Made by a program: the position numbers and the translations under genes
From: Bradyrhizobium sp. SZCCHNS1050
GTDB lineage: Bacteria > Pseudomonadota > Alphaproteobacteria > Rhizobiales > Xanthobacteraceae
Length of the DNA: 64,000 nucleotides
Reading direction: 5' to 3'
NCBI RefSeq assembly: GCF_032484785.1
Contig: NZ_JAUETR010000001.1
Coordinates: forward strand, 1,925,501-1,989,500
The notes under the pieces: generated by a model
Told to the model about the DNA's origin: nothing
Seen by the model: the letters and a program-made list of their open reading frames with translations, nothing else
The model's database searches: none
In this document: positions 7,801 through 17,380 of the stretch, piece by piece
How the letters are laid out: the number at the start of each line of letters is the position of its first letter
Numbering within the stretch: position 1 is the stretch's first letter

Positions 7801-10488
7801 CCGTTCCAGAACCGCTGTCGGGGACCTCTTCAGCCGTTCGAGCGCATCGAGCTGGCGCTTGAGATACGCGGTGGCGACCATCGAGGTCAGCACCGTCGGG
7901 ATGAACTCGCCGACCGTCCTCAGTCCCGTTCCGGTGACCGCGGCGTCGCTGCGGTGGAGGTAGCGCCAGCGGCTGCCGCCGGCCGCAGCCGGCACGGCGA
8001 GGCTCGCCTCCTCGACCTGAAAGAACTTCGGCTCGCGCCGCGCCGCCTTCAACTCGGTCTCGCCGATCAGCCCGGCATTGAAGAACAGGCGGATGCTGGT
8101 CTCGACGAAGCTCAGGTCGAGCGCGTGATGCAGCATGAGATACAGCAGCGCGTTCGGGCGCTGGGTGAAGCCCTGCTGCAGCCGCAGCGCATCGTGTGAG
8201 GTCGCCGCAGCCTTGATCAGCCAGCCGATGTAGTTGTCGCCGCCGGCGGTGTAGGCGCGGATCTGCTCGGTCTCCGACAACGGACGGTCGTCGATCAGCG
8301 GGCCCTTGAGCTGGTTGGGCGCCTTGAGAAAGAGTTTCTCGAGGATGTCCGGCACCTCGATCCCCTCGGGCGGCGTGTAGCCGAGCTGCTTCAGCAGATC
8401 GAGCCCGCTTCCGACATAGCCCGCGGCGAGCAGGAGCGCGACCAAGGCGCCGCCCGCCCCCTGCATCGCGAGGCGGTTGTACAGTTCCTTGAAGCTTTCG
8501 GCGAAGCGTTGCTGGAATTCCACCGATCCGGCGTGCAGGCCGAGGACATCGAGCAATATCTGATGACGGTCGCCGCCCGGCTTGCCGATGTAGGACACCC
8601 GCGACATCAGCGGCTCCAGATCGGCCTCGACCTTGCGCAGCAACTGATACAACCGCGTCAGGAACCGCAATTCCGGATCGTCCGGCGCGTGCGCGGCCCC
8701 GACTGCGACGTTCGCCCCCGCGAAGATCCACTGGATGCGCGAGCGCGGCGTCGCCGGCAGGATGCCGTAGGGCTGACGACCGACGCGGATCGTGGGCATC
8801 GGCCCGCGTGCCGACACGTGCCGGACGAAGAAGTCGCGGGTCCGCTCCACCGTCGAATCGTCGAAGATCGGATGAAGCATGCTCTCCATGAAATAACCGA
8901 GCGTGGCCGGCCACAGCGCCGTGTTCATGGCGCGGGCGTCGTTGACGTCGTGGCGATGGTAGAAGGGGATCACCGCCAGCGCGGCCGGATCGAGACCGAG
9001 CGTGGCGGCGAGGCAGCGTCCGTCTGTCCGCTCGAACCATCCGTCGGGGTCCAGGGGCGGAGTGCCGAAGTAGTGATCGAAGCTGACGTCGGACTCCTCG
9101 CGCCAGCTGTAGGCGGCGCCCTCGCCCTCGACGTTGTTGGTCGGCTGGCCCTGCGGCAGGATCGAGAACCCCGCCTTCGACTGATGATGATGGGCGAACA
9201 ACTGCTCCAGCGCGACCCGGCCGGCGTCTGCATCGGCCCCGAGCCGCACACCGAGCACCATCAACTGATCGAAGCCACGGCGGAAGGCGGGCGGCGTCAG
9301 CGGCACCCGGAATCCCATGCCGATCTCGACGGCGCGGTCGAAGTTGCGCACCCATTCGAGCTCCGGACCGAACGTGATGTCGTCGCCGTCGTGCGCGACC
9401 GACGCGTCGTCCGTTCCGGTCGGCGACGGCGTGACCGGTAGCGGCGACGGAATCGGTTTTCCGAGTTGCTCGAGTTCGAGCGTTCCGCCGTTGTAACCGA
9501 GCAGGACGAGGCGATCAGGCACGATCCGGGCGGTCGCCGGCTGCGACCAGCCGGTCTCCCGCATCGGCGTGGCGTCCGCGGCGGGAAACTCCAGATACGC
9601 GGCGATGACCGTGGTGGTCGCGCGGTCCGCGCCCTCGGGCGGCGCGTCGGCGAGATTCCGCGGCCGGTACGCCTCACGGACCGCCGCGGCGCGCTCGGCG
9701 CCGAGCGCGTTGTCGAGCGCGGCGATCGCGTCCGTCTGCGCGGCCACGTCCGTGCCGGCGAGCCACAGCGCGATCCAGAATGCGCTGACCGCACCTCGCT
9801 CGGAATCGGCCAGCGGCGCGCTGGTCACCACCGTCAGGATCACGGTCGGCACGCCTTCCACCCTGGCCGGTCGCGCCGCCTCGTTGAGCGGACGATGAGT
9901 CTGGGTCACGTAGTAGGACCGCCCCGAGCCCTGTCCGCTCACGAGCGTTCGCCAGGCGGCCCGCTCCCCGGCGGGGTCGTGGTTCGCCCGCCAGACGTCG
10001 GCCCAATAGGCCTGGGCGCGCTTCACCTCGTCTTCCGACAACGCCTCCTCGAAGCTGTCGACGGCGATGTCGTCCGGATAAACCCGGACCCACAGCTCGT
10101 CGCGGTCGCCGCCGAATTCCGCCGCCTGCTTGAAGCGCGTTTCGATCCGCAGCGGCATCAGCAGGATCGGCGTCTGATCGGACAGCAGGCCGATGTTGCG
10201 GCGTGGGTCGCTGAAGTTCGCGAACAGCCCGCTATTGCGGACCACTTCGTCCTTCGCCGCCTTCAGCGCGCCGCCCAGCCGCTCGATCTCGGAGGCCGCC
10301 GCCTTGGTCTCCTTGTCGATCGCCGCCAGCGCCGGATCATCGGCGCCCTTGCTGACGCGCGCGGCCCGTGCGCGGTCGCGGATCAGCCGCGCGCGGGTGT
10401 GGCGAAGCCGGCCGATCTCGCGCGACGTCGCATCGGCCGCGGCGCGCGACGCTTCCAGCTCCTTGCGGATATCATCGAACTCGGACAT
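4819..10488 (-). CDS. unrecognised 1889-aa giant protein of the operon
   Basis: No family was recognised. The first roughly 90 residues are charged and helical and look like a coiled coil (IRKELEASRAAADATSREIG onward). Then comes a block around residues 107-150 with LLMPLRIETRF, then LWVRVYPDDIAVDSFEEAL and AYWADVW, which look like a conserved core. The middle is mixed alpha/beta, with repeated Tyr/Gly/Arg-rich segments such as RVGRQPYGILPATPRSRI. The C-terminal third has long helical runs followed by a Trp-rich end. There is no signal peptide or membrane segment. The start at ATG 10488 has a good ribosome-binding site (GGAGGCGAA just upstream). The gene lies 37 nt after the 1098-aa gene and overlaps the next gene by 8 nt. 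Its size suggests a scaffold or structural role, which is inference only. Confidence 0.85.
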   Translation of the reverse strand: MSEFDDIRKELEASRAAADATSREIGRLRHTRARLIRDRARAARVSKGADDPALAAIDKETKAAASEIERLGGALKAAKDEVVRNSGLFANFSDPRRNIGLLSDQTPILLMPLRIETRFKQAAEFGGDRDELWVRVYPDDIAVDSFEEALSEDEVKRAQAYWADVWRANHDPAGERAAWRTLVSGQGSGRSYYVTQTHRPLNEAARPARVEGVPTVILTVVTSAPLADSERGAVSAFWIALWLAGTDVAAQTDAIAALDNALGAERAAAVREAYRPRNLADAPPEGADRATTTVIAAYLEFPAADATPMRETGWSQPATARIVPDRLVLLGYNGGTLELEQLGKPIPSPLPVTPSPTGTDDASVAHDGDDITFGPELEWVRNFDRAVEIGMGFRVPLTPPAFRRGFDQLMVLGVRLGADADAGRVALEQLFAHHHQSKAGFSILPQGQPTNNVEGEGAAYSWREESDVSFDHYFGTPPLDPDGWFERTDGRCLAATLGLDPAALAVIPFYHRHDVNDARAMNTALWPATLGYFMESMLHPIFDDSTVERTRDFFVRHVSARGPMPTIRVGRQPYGILPATPRSRIQWIFAGANVAVGAAHAPDDPELRFLTRLYQLLRKVEADLEPLMSRVSYIGKPGGDRHQILLDVLGLHAGSVEFQQRFAESFKELYNRLAMQGAGGALVALLLAAGYVGSGLDLLKQLGYTPPEGIEVPDILEKLFLKAPNQLKGPLIDDRPLSETEQIRAYTAGGDNYIGWLIKAAATSHDALRLQQGFTQRPNALLYLMLHHALDLSFVETSIRLFFNAGLIGETELKAARREPKFFQVEEASLAVPAAAGGSRWRYLHRSDAAVTGTGLRTVGEFIPTVLTSMVATAYLKRQLDALERLKRSPTAVLERVFAEHLDLCTYRFDAWYGGIMSRQLERMRYPHGAGRGTAQPGAPAGEAKTGIYLGAYGWLENVKPEFKKLTAVELPANLAAIFADPDAPPLMRDRSNQGYIHAPSLNQAVTAAVLRNGYLSNATPDNPGSLAVNLSSERVCIALSIIEGMKGEQSLGALLGYQFERGLHDRHDVEVDGFIYDLRKVFPLVGDRLAPTLTGRLDAFGRRLRINRVEARNVIDGLALVEHIKTSGVSSYPFGHDADLPAASPQQAAAITAEAARIADIADAVADLAMAESVHQVVQGNYDRAGAVLDTYSKGKFPATPDVVRTPRSGVTLTHRVALHLKAGLDPNDGALTSPRAKAEPALNAWLAGILPPPAAVACSVTVTDPLDLSSVTYNVTQADLGLLPIDLLYLLDPDNDPAAKALDDLIEAHVIAVHAPRPDAMLTIAYRERIAAIAGHVPLFELSALVRHLRSLLLRSRPLKASDMAMAGEANEAVDLDAALARERATLPRDLLAARLADLDAFRTALQARLDAKQEAQIATEIEQTITGFVSVMQGLGPFAALQTGTGAVYADRRRIFSQLHAVLAGYIARWTRQLAEFDARILAYDADSGAPDAAKFLALRVAEKLIATTATDPLPAQPDDFRDDLMSGKRAAFVGQRAVLIMLYDNASDLAALHDGIEASKAANAAFDAAAIDIAAQRTAIVALAEDMAKRTAALALELTTRLPAIQARLDQYDAAAEAKNKIEALTAAAKLLFGEDFKIVPDFGLPAAQAGEWSNAWGAGAQADETILGFLKTTIGRRFPLDDWFTGVARVRSKLRDLEASQHLADAFTGAGVALQALQFPHRPELPWLGLEFPETDADGKPFVIDEDKLLYTAHFAESFDPARRQLGLLLDEWTEVIPRPTEDTGLAFHFDRPNAEPPQTLLLALPPKFVGSWQWQDLVDTVRETMDLAKKRAIEPDHVDTTAYARFLPALVSAVAFHPITASLNFAFNNNLAAVLAETETGNG

Positions 10489-10525
10489 TTCGCCTCCGCC
10501 GCCCCCTGTCGTGTCCGCTGCGCGA

Positions 10526-13500
10526 TCAGTTCGGCAGCATCTCGCTGCCGTGCACCGCGACCAGCACGGGAACCTGGTAGAGGATGTAGGCGAGCTCCGC
10601 GGAGTTGCTGTCCGGATGCCAGCGTAGCGCCTTGTCCTCGTCGTACTGTTGTTTCTTCTCCTGCAGCTCCGGCGCCACCGGATCGTCCAGGGTGAGGGTC
10701 GGCCCGCCCGGCCTGATCTGCAGAAAGCCCTTGTCGGCGTCGGACAGCACGTCAGGCCAGGCGAGGTCGTTCCAGACGTTGAGCGGCCCGTCGCGAGAAA
10801 TATCGAGGCCGAAGCGCGGCTCGCCGGGCCGCTCCTTGATGACGAAGAACCAGCCCGGCGCCGTCGAATTGCCGCGGCCGGTGCCTCCCTTTGCCTCCTT
10901 CGAGGTCAGGTCGAAGCCAATGAAGGTGATGTCGGGATCGACCTTGGCTTCGTAGAGCGGTGTGCGCAGGCGGTCTTCCACCGGACCGTCGGTCTCCAGC
11001 ACCCGCTCGACGCGGGGATTGATCGCGCCGCCGTCGTCGCGCTGCCAGCGCGCCTTCTGGGCGTAGATCACCGCGGTGGGATATTTCTTCAGCAGCTCGC
11101 CGCGGATGACGAGGACGACTTCCTCCTCGTTCTCGCCCGGCTTCTCGCGATGGTCGTGATCGCCGAGCTTGGAGAACAGCGACCAGGTGTGGAGCGGCGG
11201 AATATCGCGGAGCTTTTCGCGCAGTTCGTCCTTCGACAGGCCCTCCCGGTCGATCACGCCGCTCGGGTCCCAGAACTGGCGGAAGCAGCTGCCGCGCTGG
11301 TCGGTGGGATATTCGCGCCACAGCAGCTCGCGGGCGAATTCATGGTTGAGGCCGACCATGTAGGCCTCGATGAAACGCTGATTGGTCTCGAGCAGCGTGA
11401 TCGTGTTCTGCGGAATCTTGTCGATGTTCGGCAGGAAGTGCTCGTCGGACAGACCGAGAAGCGGCTTGTACATCGGCAGGTCGATTTCCGGATATGCCAT
11501 CACAGGCTTGAACACTTCCGGCTGCAGCAGCGTCGCGATCCCGTTGATGGCCAGCACTCGCGGCGGAATGGTGATCGAGGAGAAGGTGAAGGCGGGCACC
11601 GTCTTGTCGGGATCAATCGCAGCGAAAGTCGACGCTCCGAGCGCGGCGATGTCGATCGGCTTGCGCAACGGCGGCTTGCCGAGATCGGCGCTGACCGTGA
11701 GCAGCCGGTTGAGATCCTTGAGAGCCAGTTTGAAGCGCGCCGCCTCCGGGCTGTCGGCGGACGAAGCGCCGCCGACGGGCTCAGGCGCGGCGGGATCGGG
11801 ATCGCGGATGGTGAACGACGGAAAGCCCGGCAGCGCGTCGATGATCTCGGGCGAAGCCCCTTGCGGCAACACGCCGGTCGCGATGCCGGCCTGCCTCTCC
11901 AGCCGCACCAGCCATCGGAACAGCGCCAGCGCCGCTGCCGCGACCACGATCGCGAGCGGGATCGCGACGGCCAGCAGCAGCACGGCGAGCAGTAGCAGAA
12001 CGACCAGTAGGACCCACTTCGCCCAGCGGTGCTTGGTGAGCCAGTTGGTCAGCTCCGCGGGCAGCGACTTCGGCTGAAGCTGCGCGGCGACATCCTCCAC
12101 CACCGGCAAGGCGTCCGGGGTGACCCGCGGCGGCGCCGCGCTGACCTCGCCGCGATTGACCTTCTCCAGTAGCTCTTCGGCGCCTTTCGGCGAGTCGAAG
12201 CCGAGCGTCGCCGCGAGTTGGTCGCGCGGCCGGACCGCGCGCCGGAACGGCGCAGACAGCGCCGCGCGGGGCACCGTGCTTTCCTTGAGCCGATGGCGCA
12301 GCGTGAAGCCGTCGGCGATCACCCGGCGCTGCACCGGCGCCATCATCGTCAGCCCGCGTTCCGCACTGAGATCCTTCAGCGGCCCGAGATGGCGCGCATG
12401 CCAGATCGCGGCCGCCGCCTTGGCGAATTGCGCCAGCCTGATCCGCCGGTTCGCCGCAAGGATGTCGCCGACCTGGTCCCAGGCGGCGTCCATATAGGCC
12501 TCCTGATTCTTCTGCACGACCGCGGTGCCGAACGCGGCGGGAACGCGAAACCGCGGGTCCAGATTGAGCTCGTGCACCCAGTTGCGCGGCTGCGGCGCGT
12601 CGCTGCCGTCCGCCTCCTCAAGCAGCCGCTCGGTGAGCGCGTGCCAGCGGCCGTACAGCGGCGGCGTGATCACTGGGTCGGGCGCGCCTTCGCGGGCATA
12701 GTCGTCGGTCAGGTTGACGAAGCCCGCCAGCGCCTTCTCGAATTCGTGCGCGTAGGGTTCATCCCAGCCCTCGTAGGCCGCAGCCTCCGCCTCCTGCGCG
12801 CCGGTCAGCGCCTCGTCCGGCACCTTGAGCGCGCCGCCGAGCCGCAGCACCCCGTGGAGCCCGGCGACCGCGATGGGCGGCATCCCGGAGCCGGGCGTCT
12901 GCGTGTCCATGTCGCGGCGGCCGAGCCGCGAGTCCGGCGGACGCGGCTTCAACAGGCGGACGAGGTACTCGAAATCGCCCACCGTCCCGGTCTTGAAGTA
13001 CCACCGCTTGTACACCGGATGCAGCGTCGGGGACGGCCGGTCGGTATAGTCCGCCCAGGCCGACAGGGTGGCGAAGAATGCGGGATTCGCCGCGGGCGCG
13101 ATTCCGAGGCCGGCGAGACGGCCGCTCTCGAAGGTCGGCACCACGAATGCATGGTAGGACGTATTCGGCTCCAACTGACGCGGCGACAGGACGCGCGAAT
13201 AGGCGTAGTCCGGATTGCTGGCCAGCAGGCTCTCTAGCCGTGCCCTCGCCTGGTCGGCATTGGTCGATTCCACCACGCCGTCCTGCTGGATCAGGTCGCG
13301 GTTGACGTGGACGTGCGCCCAGGCCCAAAGCTGGTCGGCGGGCGGAAATACCGAGGCCGGATCGCCCGTCACGTCGATCGCCGGCAGCGGCCGCGCCGAC
13401 GACACCGCGACTTCCTTGAACTCCTCCACCTCGAGCACCAGGAGTGCGAGCCACGGGCGCAGCCGGTGGCGCGACTCGTCCGGCGCCGCTGGCGTGTAGC

Positions 13501-13822
13501 GCCACGGAAAATCCTCGTCGTAGAACTCAACGAAGGGCAGGTAGTTCGGCTCGAAATTGGTGATCCAGTCGCGCGGCTCCACCTTCACCACCGCCATCGG
13601 ATCGATGCCGACGATGTCCCCGGGACCATAGAGCGCGACATCGCGCGAAATCGTCGCCGTCAGATCCGTGTCGCCCTGGACCGGTCGCCCGGCCAGCGAC
13701 AAGTCGACCTTGATCGTCGCGCGCAGCGCCACCGAGTTGTCGTTGTCGGACGCCGTGATGCTGTTCGCCACGCCGAGCCGCAGCCAGGGCAGGAAGGAAT
13801 AGGTGCCGATCGTGTCGCTCAT
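10526..13822 (-). CDS. unrecognised 1098-aa protein with one internal hydrophobic segment
   Basis: No family was recognised. The product begins MSDTIGTYSFLPWLRLG and has two large soluble parts separated by a strongly hydrophobic stretch at about residues 598-638 (KWVLLVVLLLLAVLLLAVA and onward). The stretch is long enough for one or two membrane passes. The N-terminal half has blocks such as GPGDIVGIDPMAVV, NFEPNYLPFVEFYDEDFPW and RLRPWLALLVLEVEEF. The C-terminal half includes NHEFARELLWREYPTDQRGS and an acidic end. The start ATG 13822 follows GGGGAGGAGCGGG, a good ribosome-binding site. It is third in the operon, 51 nt after the DUF6603-like gene. The central membrane segment suggests it could anchor the other, otherwise soluble operon products; that is inference. 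Confidence 0.85.
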   Translation of the reverse strand: MSDTIGTYSFLPWLRLGVANSITASDNDNSVALRATIKVDLSLAGRPVQGDTDLTATISRDVALYGPGDIVGIDPMAVVKVEPRDWITNFEPNYLPFVEFYDEDFPWRYTPAAPDESRHRLRPWLALLVLEVEEFKEVAVSSARPLPAIDVTGDPASVFPPADQLWAWAHVHVNRDLIQQDGVVESTNADQARARLESLLASNPDYAYSRVLSPRQLEPNTSYHAFVVPTFESGRLAGLGIAPAANPAFFATLSAWADYTDRPSPTLHPVYKRWYFKTGTVGDFEYLVRLLKPRPPDSRLGRRDMDTQTPGSGMPPIAVAGLHGVLRLGGALKVPDEALTGAQEAEAAAYEGWDEPYAHEFEKALAGFVNLTDDYAREGAPDPVITPPLYGRWHALTERLLEEADGSDAPQPRNWVHELNLDPRFRVPAAFGTAVVQKNQEAYMDAAWDQVGDILAANRRIRLAQFAKAAAAIWHARHLGPLKDLSAERGLTMMAPVQRRVIADGFTLRHRLKESTVPRAALSAPFRRAVRPRDQLAATLGFDSPKGAEELLEKVNRGEVSAAPPRVTPDALPVVEDVAAQLQPKSLPAELTNWLTKHRWAKWVLLVVLLLLAVLLLAVAIPLAIVVAAAALALFRWLVRLERQAGIATGVLPQGASPEIIDALPGFPSFTIRDPDPAAPEPVGGASSADSPEAARFKLALKDLNRLLTVSADLGKPPLRKPIDIAALGASTFAAIDPDKTVPAFTFSSITIPPRVLAINGIATLLQPEVFKPVMAYPEIDLPMYKPLLGLSDEHFLPNIDKIPQNTITLLETNQRFIEAYMVGLNHEFARELLWREYPTDQRGSCFRQFWDPSGVIDREGLSKDELREKLRDIPPLHTWSLFSKLGDHDHREKPGENEEEVVLVIRGELLKKYPTAVIYAQKARWQRDDGGAINPRVERVLETDGPVEDRLRTPLYEAKVDPDITFIGFDLTSKEAKGGTGRGNSTAPGWFFVIKERPGEPRFGLDISRDGPLNVWNDLAWPDVLSDADKGFLQIRPGGPTLTLDDPVAPELQEKKQQYDEDKALRWHPDSNSAELAYILYQVPVLVAVHGSEMLPN

Positions 13823-13873
13823 CCCGCTCCTCCCCGCCGCCTCGCCGGATCGCCCGCCATCATCGTGCCTCCG

Positions 13874-16800
13874 CTACGCCGCGCGCTTCATCTCGTGCGG
13901 GCGCACGATATGGGCCTCGCTTGCGAAGTTCGGATTGCGCCGCGTCTCCGCCGCCATGAATTCGCCGGCGCTGGCGCGCGATTGGAACGACGCAGGCGCG
14001 CCGGCGATCGGCGAATTGTCGGCCAGGCTCACCACCACATAGGACGTCTGATCGACCGCGATCTTGTCGTCGAATACGTGCTTCAGATCGCGCGACTTCG
14101 CCGAGATCTCGGACCGCGCCACGGCGTTGTTGGCCAGGAAGTGCGTGAACAGCCCGGAGATGAGCGTGACGAAGCGCCGGCGTGCCCGCTTGAAATTGTT
14201 GTCGACGATGATCTCTTCGTAGCGGGCGATGCGCTTGGTGACATAGCTGGTCTTTGCCTGGTCGCCAGTGACCGACAGCTCCAGCCCCGCCTCCTCGGCC
14301 TCGTAGTCGGACGCGCTGAGCTTCTCGCCGTCCTTGAGGTCCTTGAACTGGGCGATCGCGAACGACTCCCGGATGGTGGCGCGCTTCTCGATGCCCGACG
14401 TCGCGGTCGCGACCGAGAAGTAATTGGCGTCGTCCGGGCGCTGCGCGCCGATCTTGTCGAGGGTGATGCCGAGCGGGATCGCACGCTGGGTGATCTTGAG
14501 CGAACCGACCGGATGCAGGACAAGATCGGAGCCCGCGTCCACGGTCTTGAGCGTCACCAACAGCCTGCTGCTGTTCTGCAGCGCGGCAGTCCAATTCTCC
14601 GCCTTCGAGTATTCCGCCACCAGCAGGGGCAGCACGGAGACCGGCGGCAGGCTGGTGTCCTCCTTGTCGCCCCAGGTGTGGGAGAAGTCGACGTCGACGT
14701 CCCAGAACAGCAGCGAGATGCTCCCGGTGCCCTCGACGTGCCAGGGCGATGTGCCTTCGAGCGAGCCGCGGAAGCGGATACTGAACAGCCCCGCGCCGAA
14801 CAGCTTCACCGACAGCGAGGCAGAGATCGTGATGATGAAATAGAACGGCGAGAACTGGAACAGCGCGTCGAAGGCGAGATGGCCCTCGATGTTGGCAATC
14901 GAGACGCCGAAATACAGCTCCGCATGTGCGCCGAACTGCACGGTGTTCGACGTCACCGCGAAATAGGCGTCGACCCGGATGCGGGCCACCGGCGTGTTGA
15001 GAATGTTGATCGCGATCCGGGGGATCGGCGGGAACGGCAGCGCCGGTGGATTGTAGGCCGGGTGGAAGCCGCCGACGGAGACGATGAAAGTGGCGTCGCC
15101 GCCGAACGACGCGAGCACGCCCATGCCGCCGTCGAGCGGCATGAAGATCACGCGGGATTCGTACAGGATGGCGAAGAACCAGCCGCGCTTCTTGTCGAAC
15201 TCGATCGCGCCCATGAAGGCGACCTGGATGATGATGAGCGGCAGCCGCTCGTCCGGGATCGCCACCGTCAACTTGCCGATGATGGCTATGTTGCCGGGAA
15301 TCTCGATGATGATCCCGAGCGACAGGCTGATCAGCGTCGGCGTGCCCCAGCCCAACTTCGCCATCGGGCCGATGAGGAAGGTCCCCTGCTCTGGCGGGAA
15401 GAATGTACGGAGGTCGGAGATGATCCGGTGCGCGTTGGCGACGACGTCGTGCGGGAACAGCACCGAGTCCAGCGAGCCGGCGCGCACGCCGTTGACTAGC
15501 GCGTCGAGGTCCATCGAGCGGTTGAGCCCGACCAGTCCGCCGACTCCCAGCAGGGTGAAGCCGAAACCGAGCTGCAATCCGGGATTGAACTCGACCGCGA
15601 TGATGGCGATGAAGGAAAAGCCCTTTGACCCGTCCGGCATCTTGGTGGTGATGACGCCGATTGCCGTCACCGAGAGGAAGTCGAGGATCTTCAGTTCCAG
15701 CGCGCCGGCATATTCGCCGCGGTCCGGATCGATGAAGAGATAGCCGCCGCCCTTCACCGCCCCGGCATCGATCGACAGCCCGACGCCGTTCGGTGGCTTG
15801 AAGCCGAAGGATAGATCGATCGGGCCGAGGTTGCCGCCGCTCCCCGGAAAAGCGAGATCGGTCCGCAGCCCGATGTTTTCCACCACCGCGACCAGCGGAC
15901 CGAGCGCCGCCTTCAGCGTCGCGCCGATATCGATCGGGAGGCCGTCAGCCGACGGTGTCACCGCGAGCGTCAGTCCCTGCACCTGGATCGGACCGAGGTC
16001 GATATGCGCTGGGATCTGGATCTCGAGATGCGAGGTGCCGCGGAAATACACGCCGCGCGGATAGGCGGCGCCGAGGCCGAGATCGAACTCGAACCGCGTC
16101 GAGATGCCCGACAGGATGGTCGAGATGAAGCCGTCCGAGCCGGACGCGTCGAGGACGAAAGCGAGGCCCTTGAGGTCCGCCTCGGCGAACACCTCGACGT
16201 CCTTGCCCGCCACCAGTGTGAAACCGCCGGCACCGCTCACCGATTGGTATTCGAGCCGCGTGCCCTCGCCGGTGCCAAGAACGATGGTCGGGCTGCCGGA
16301 GATGGCGGAGTATTCCACTTCGACGCGCGCGGTGCCCTTGGCCGACGTCGGCGCGCCGCTGCCTGCGAAGCCGATCACCATGTCGATGCCGCTACCCGGC
16401 CGCACCATCAGGCCGACACCGCCGGTGAGATCGAGGTCGCTCGAGATCGTCACCGCGATCGTCGGACCGAGCTGCATCCGCACCGACAGCAGCCCGCTGA
16501 ACGACGGCAGCAGCGCGAAGCCCGGCTTCTTGCTCCCGGACTTTGGCAGCGGGAACAGTCCGAGCTCGGCCGATAGCCGCCCTGCGTCGCGCGCCCGCTC
16601 GAAGAACACCAAGCGCAGCCGTTTGCGCACGGCGGCGCGCCCGGTCGGGGGGCCGCCTTCGAGCGCGCGCGCGACCCGATCCGGCACCTCCACCATCCGG
16701 ACGTCGAGCCCGAGCCCGGCCGCGAGGCTGTCGATCTGCCGCGCGAAGCTGGAGAAGTCGAAGCTGTCGGTGCCCCAGCCGAAGGCGTTCTCGAACAGTG

Positions 16801-17380
16801 TCACCGGGTCGGAGACGATCTTCGGCAGGTCCGGGAAGCTGAACCTGTAGTCGATGTAGTCCGGGCGGTTGCCGGCGGGCGCGGTATAGCGGGTGCGGAT
16901 GACGCCGAGCGCCTGCAGCGCGAAACCGATGCCCGGATGATGGTTGCGCAGATAGGTGATGAAGAGATAGCCGACGAGCTGCCCCGGAAACTCGCCCTTG
17001 AAATTATCGGCGTTCAGCGTCGCCGAAAATGCACCGCCGGGCGCCGAGACGAGGTCGTCGATCGCCTGCACGACGCCGGCGATCGCCTCGATGGTCTTGA
17101 AGGCGTCTTCGAGCGAGCCGGACACGACCGTCGTCTCGCCGTCGGACGCCACTTCGCCGTCGAGCGACAGCCCGCCGCCGACCAGCGCCTGGAGCCGATC
17201 GAACAGCAGCTGCAAGTCGACCGCGAGATCGGCGATCGGCTTCGGAATCACGTCGGAATCCCAGCCCAGCTTGAGCAGCAGGCCCTGGAACGCGGCCGGC
17301 GACTCCACCGCCGCCCGCAGCGGCAGCAGCAGCTTGCCGATCTCGGCGACGATCGTTTCGAGGGCACCCGGTTCAGCCAT
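13874..17380 (-). CDS. DUF6603-type large protein (1168 aa)
   Basis: I recognise a DUF6603-type architecture by its central motifs: GFGFTLLGVGGLVGLNRS, then LFPHDVVANAHRII, then FLIGPMAKLGWGTPTLISLS followed by a run of beta-strand-like segments. The function of this family is unknown. The N-terminal 250 residues are helical (LLPLRAAVESPAAFQGLLLK). Residues of about 300-950 look like repeated amphipathic strands rich in Gly, Ile and Val. The C-terminal 200 residues are charged and helical. No signal peptide is visible despite an outer-membrane-like strand pattern. The start ATG 17380 sits in an 8-nt overlap (ATGGCTGA) with the upstream metallopeptidase gene, and a GGAGG lies about 10 nt before it. 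It is the second gene of the operon and is probably translationally coupled to the peptidase. Confidence 0.85.
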   Translation of the reverse strand: MAEPGALETIVAEIGKLLLPLRAAVESPAAFQGLLLKLGWDSDVIPKPIADLAVDLQLLFDRLQALVGGGLSLDGEVASDGETTVVSGSLEDAFKTIEAIAGVVQAIDDLVSAPGGAFSATLNADNFKGEFPGQLVGYLFITYLRNHHPGIGFALQALGVIRTRYTAPAGNRPDYIDYRFSFPDLPKIVSDPVTLFENAFGWGTDSFDFSSFARQIDSLAAGLGLDVRMVEVPDRVARALEGGPPTGRAAVRKRLRLVFFERARDAGRLSAELGLFPLPKSGSKKPGFALLPSFSGLLSVRMQLGPTIAVTISSDLDLTGGVGLMVRPGSGIDMVIGFAGSGAPTSAKGTARVEVEYSAISGSPTIVLGTGEGTRLEYQSVSGAGGFTLVAGKDVEVFAEADLKGLAFVLDASGSDGFISTILSGISTRFEFDLGLGAAYPRGVYFRGTSHLEIQIPAHIDLGPIQVQGLTLAVTPSADGLPIDIGATLKAALGPLVAVVENIGLRTDLAFPGSGGNLGPIDLSFGFKPPNGVGLSIDAGAVKGGGYLFIDPDRGEYAGALELKILDFLSVTAIGVITTKMPDGSKGFSFIAIIAVEFNPGLQLGFGFTLLGVGGLVGLNRSMDLDALVNGVRAGSLDSVLFPHDVVANAHRIISDLRTFFPPEQGTFLIGPMAKLGWGTPTLISLSLGIIIEIPGNIAIIGKLTVAIPDERLPLIIIQVAFMGAIEFDKKRGWFFAILYESRVIFMPLDGGMGVLASFGGDATFIVSVGGFHPAYNPPALPFPPIPRIAINILNTPVARIRVDAYFAVTSNTVQFGAHAELYFGVSIANIEGHLAFDALFQFSPFYFIITISASLSVKLFGAGLFSIRFRGSLEGTSPWHVEGTGSISLLFWDVDVDFSHTWGDKEDTSLPPVSVLPLLVAEYSKAENWTAALQNSSRLLVTLKTVDAGSDLVLHPVGSLKITQRAIPLGITLDKIGAQRPDDANYFSVATATSGIEKRATIRESFAIAQFKDLKDGEKLSASDYEAEEAGLELSVTGDQAKTSYVTKRIARYEEIIVDNNFKRARRRFVTLISGLFTHFLANNAVARSEISAKSRDLKHVFDDKIAVDQTSYVVVSLADNSPIAGAPASFQSRASAGEFMAAETRRNPNFASEAHIVRPHEMKRAA

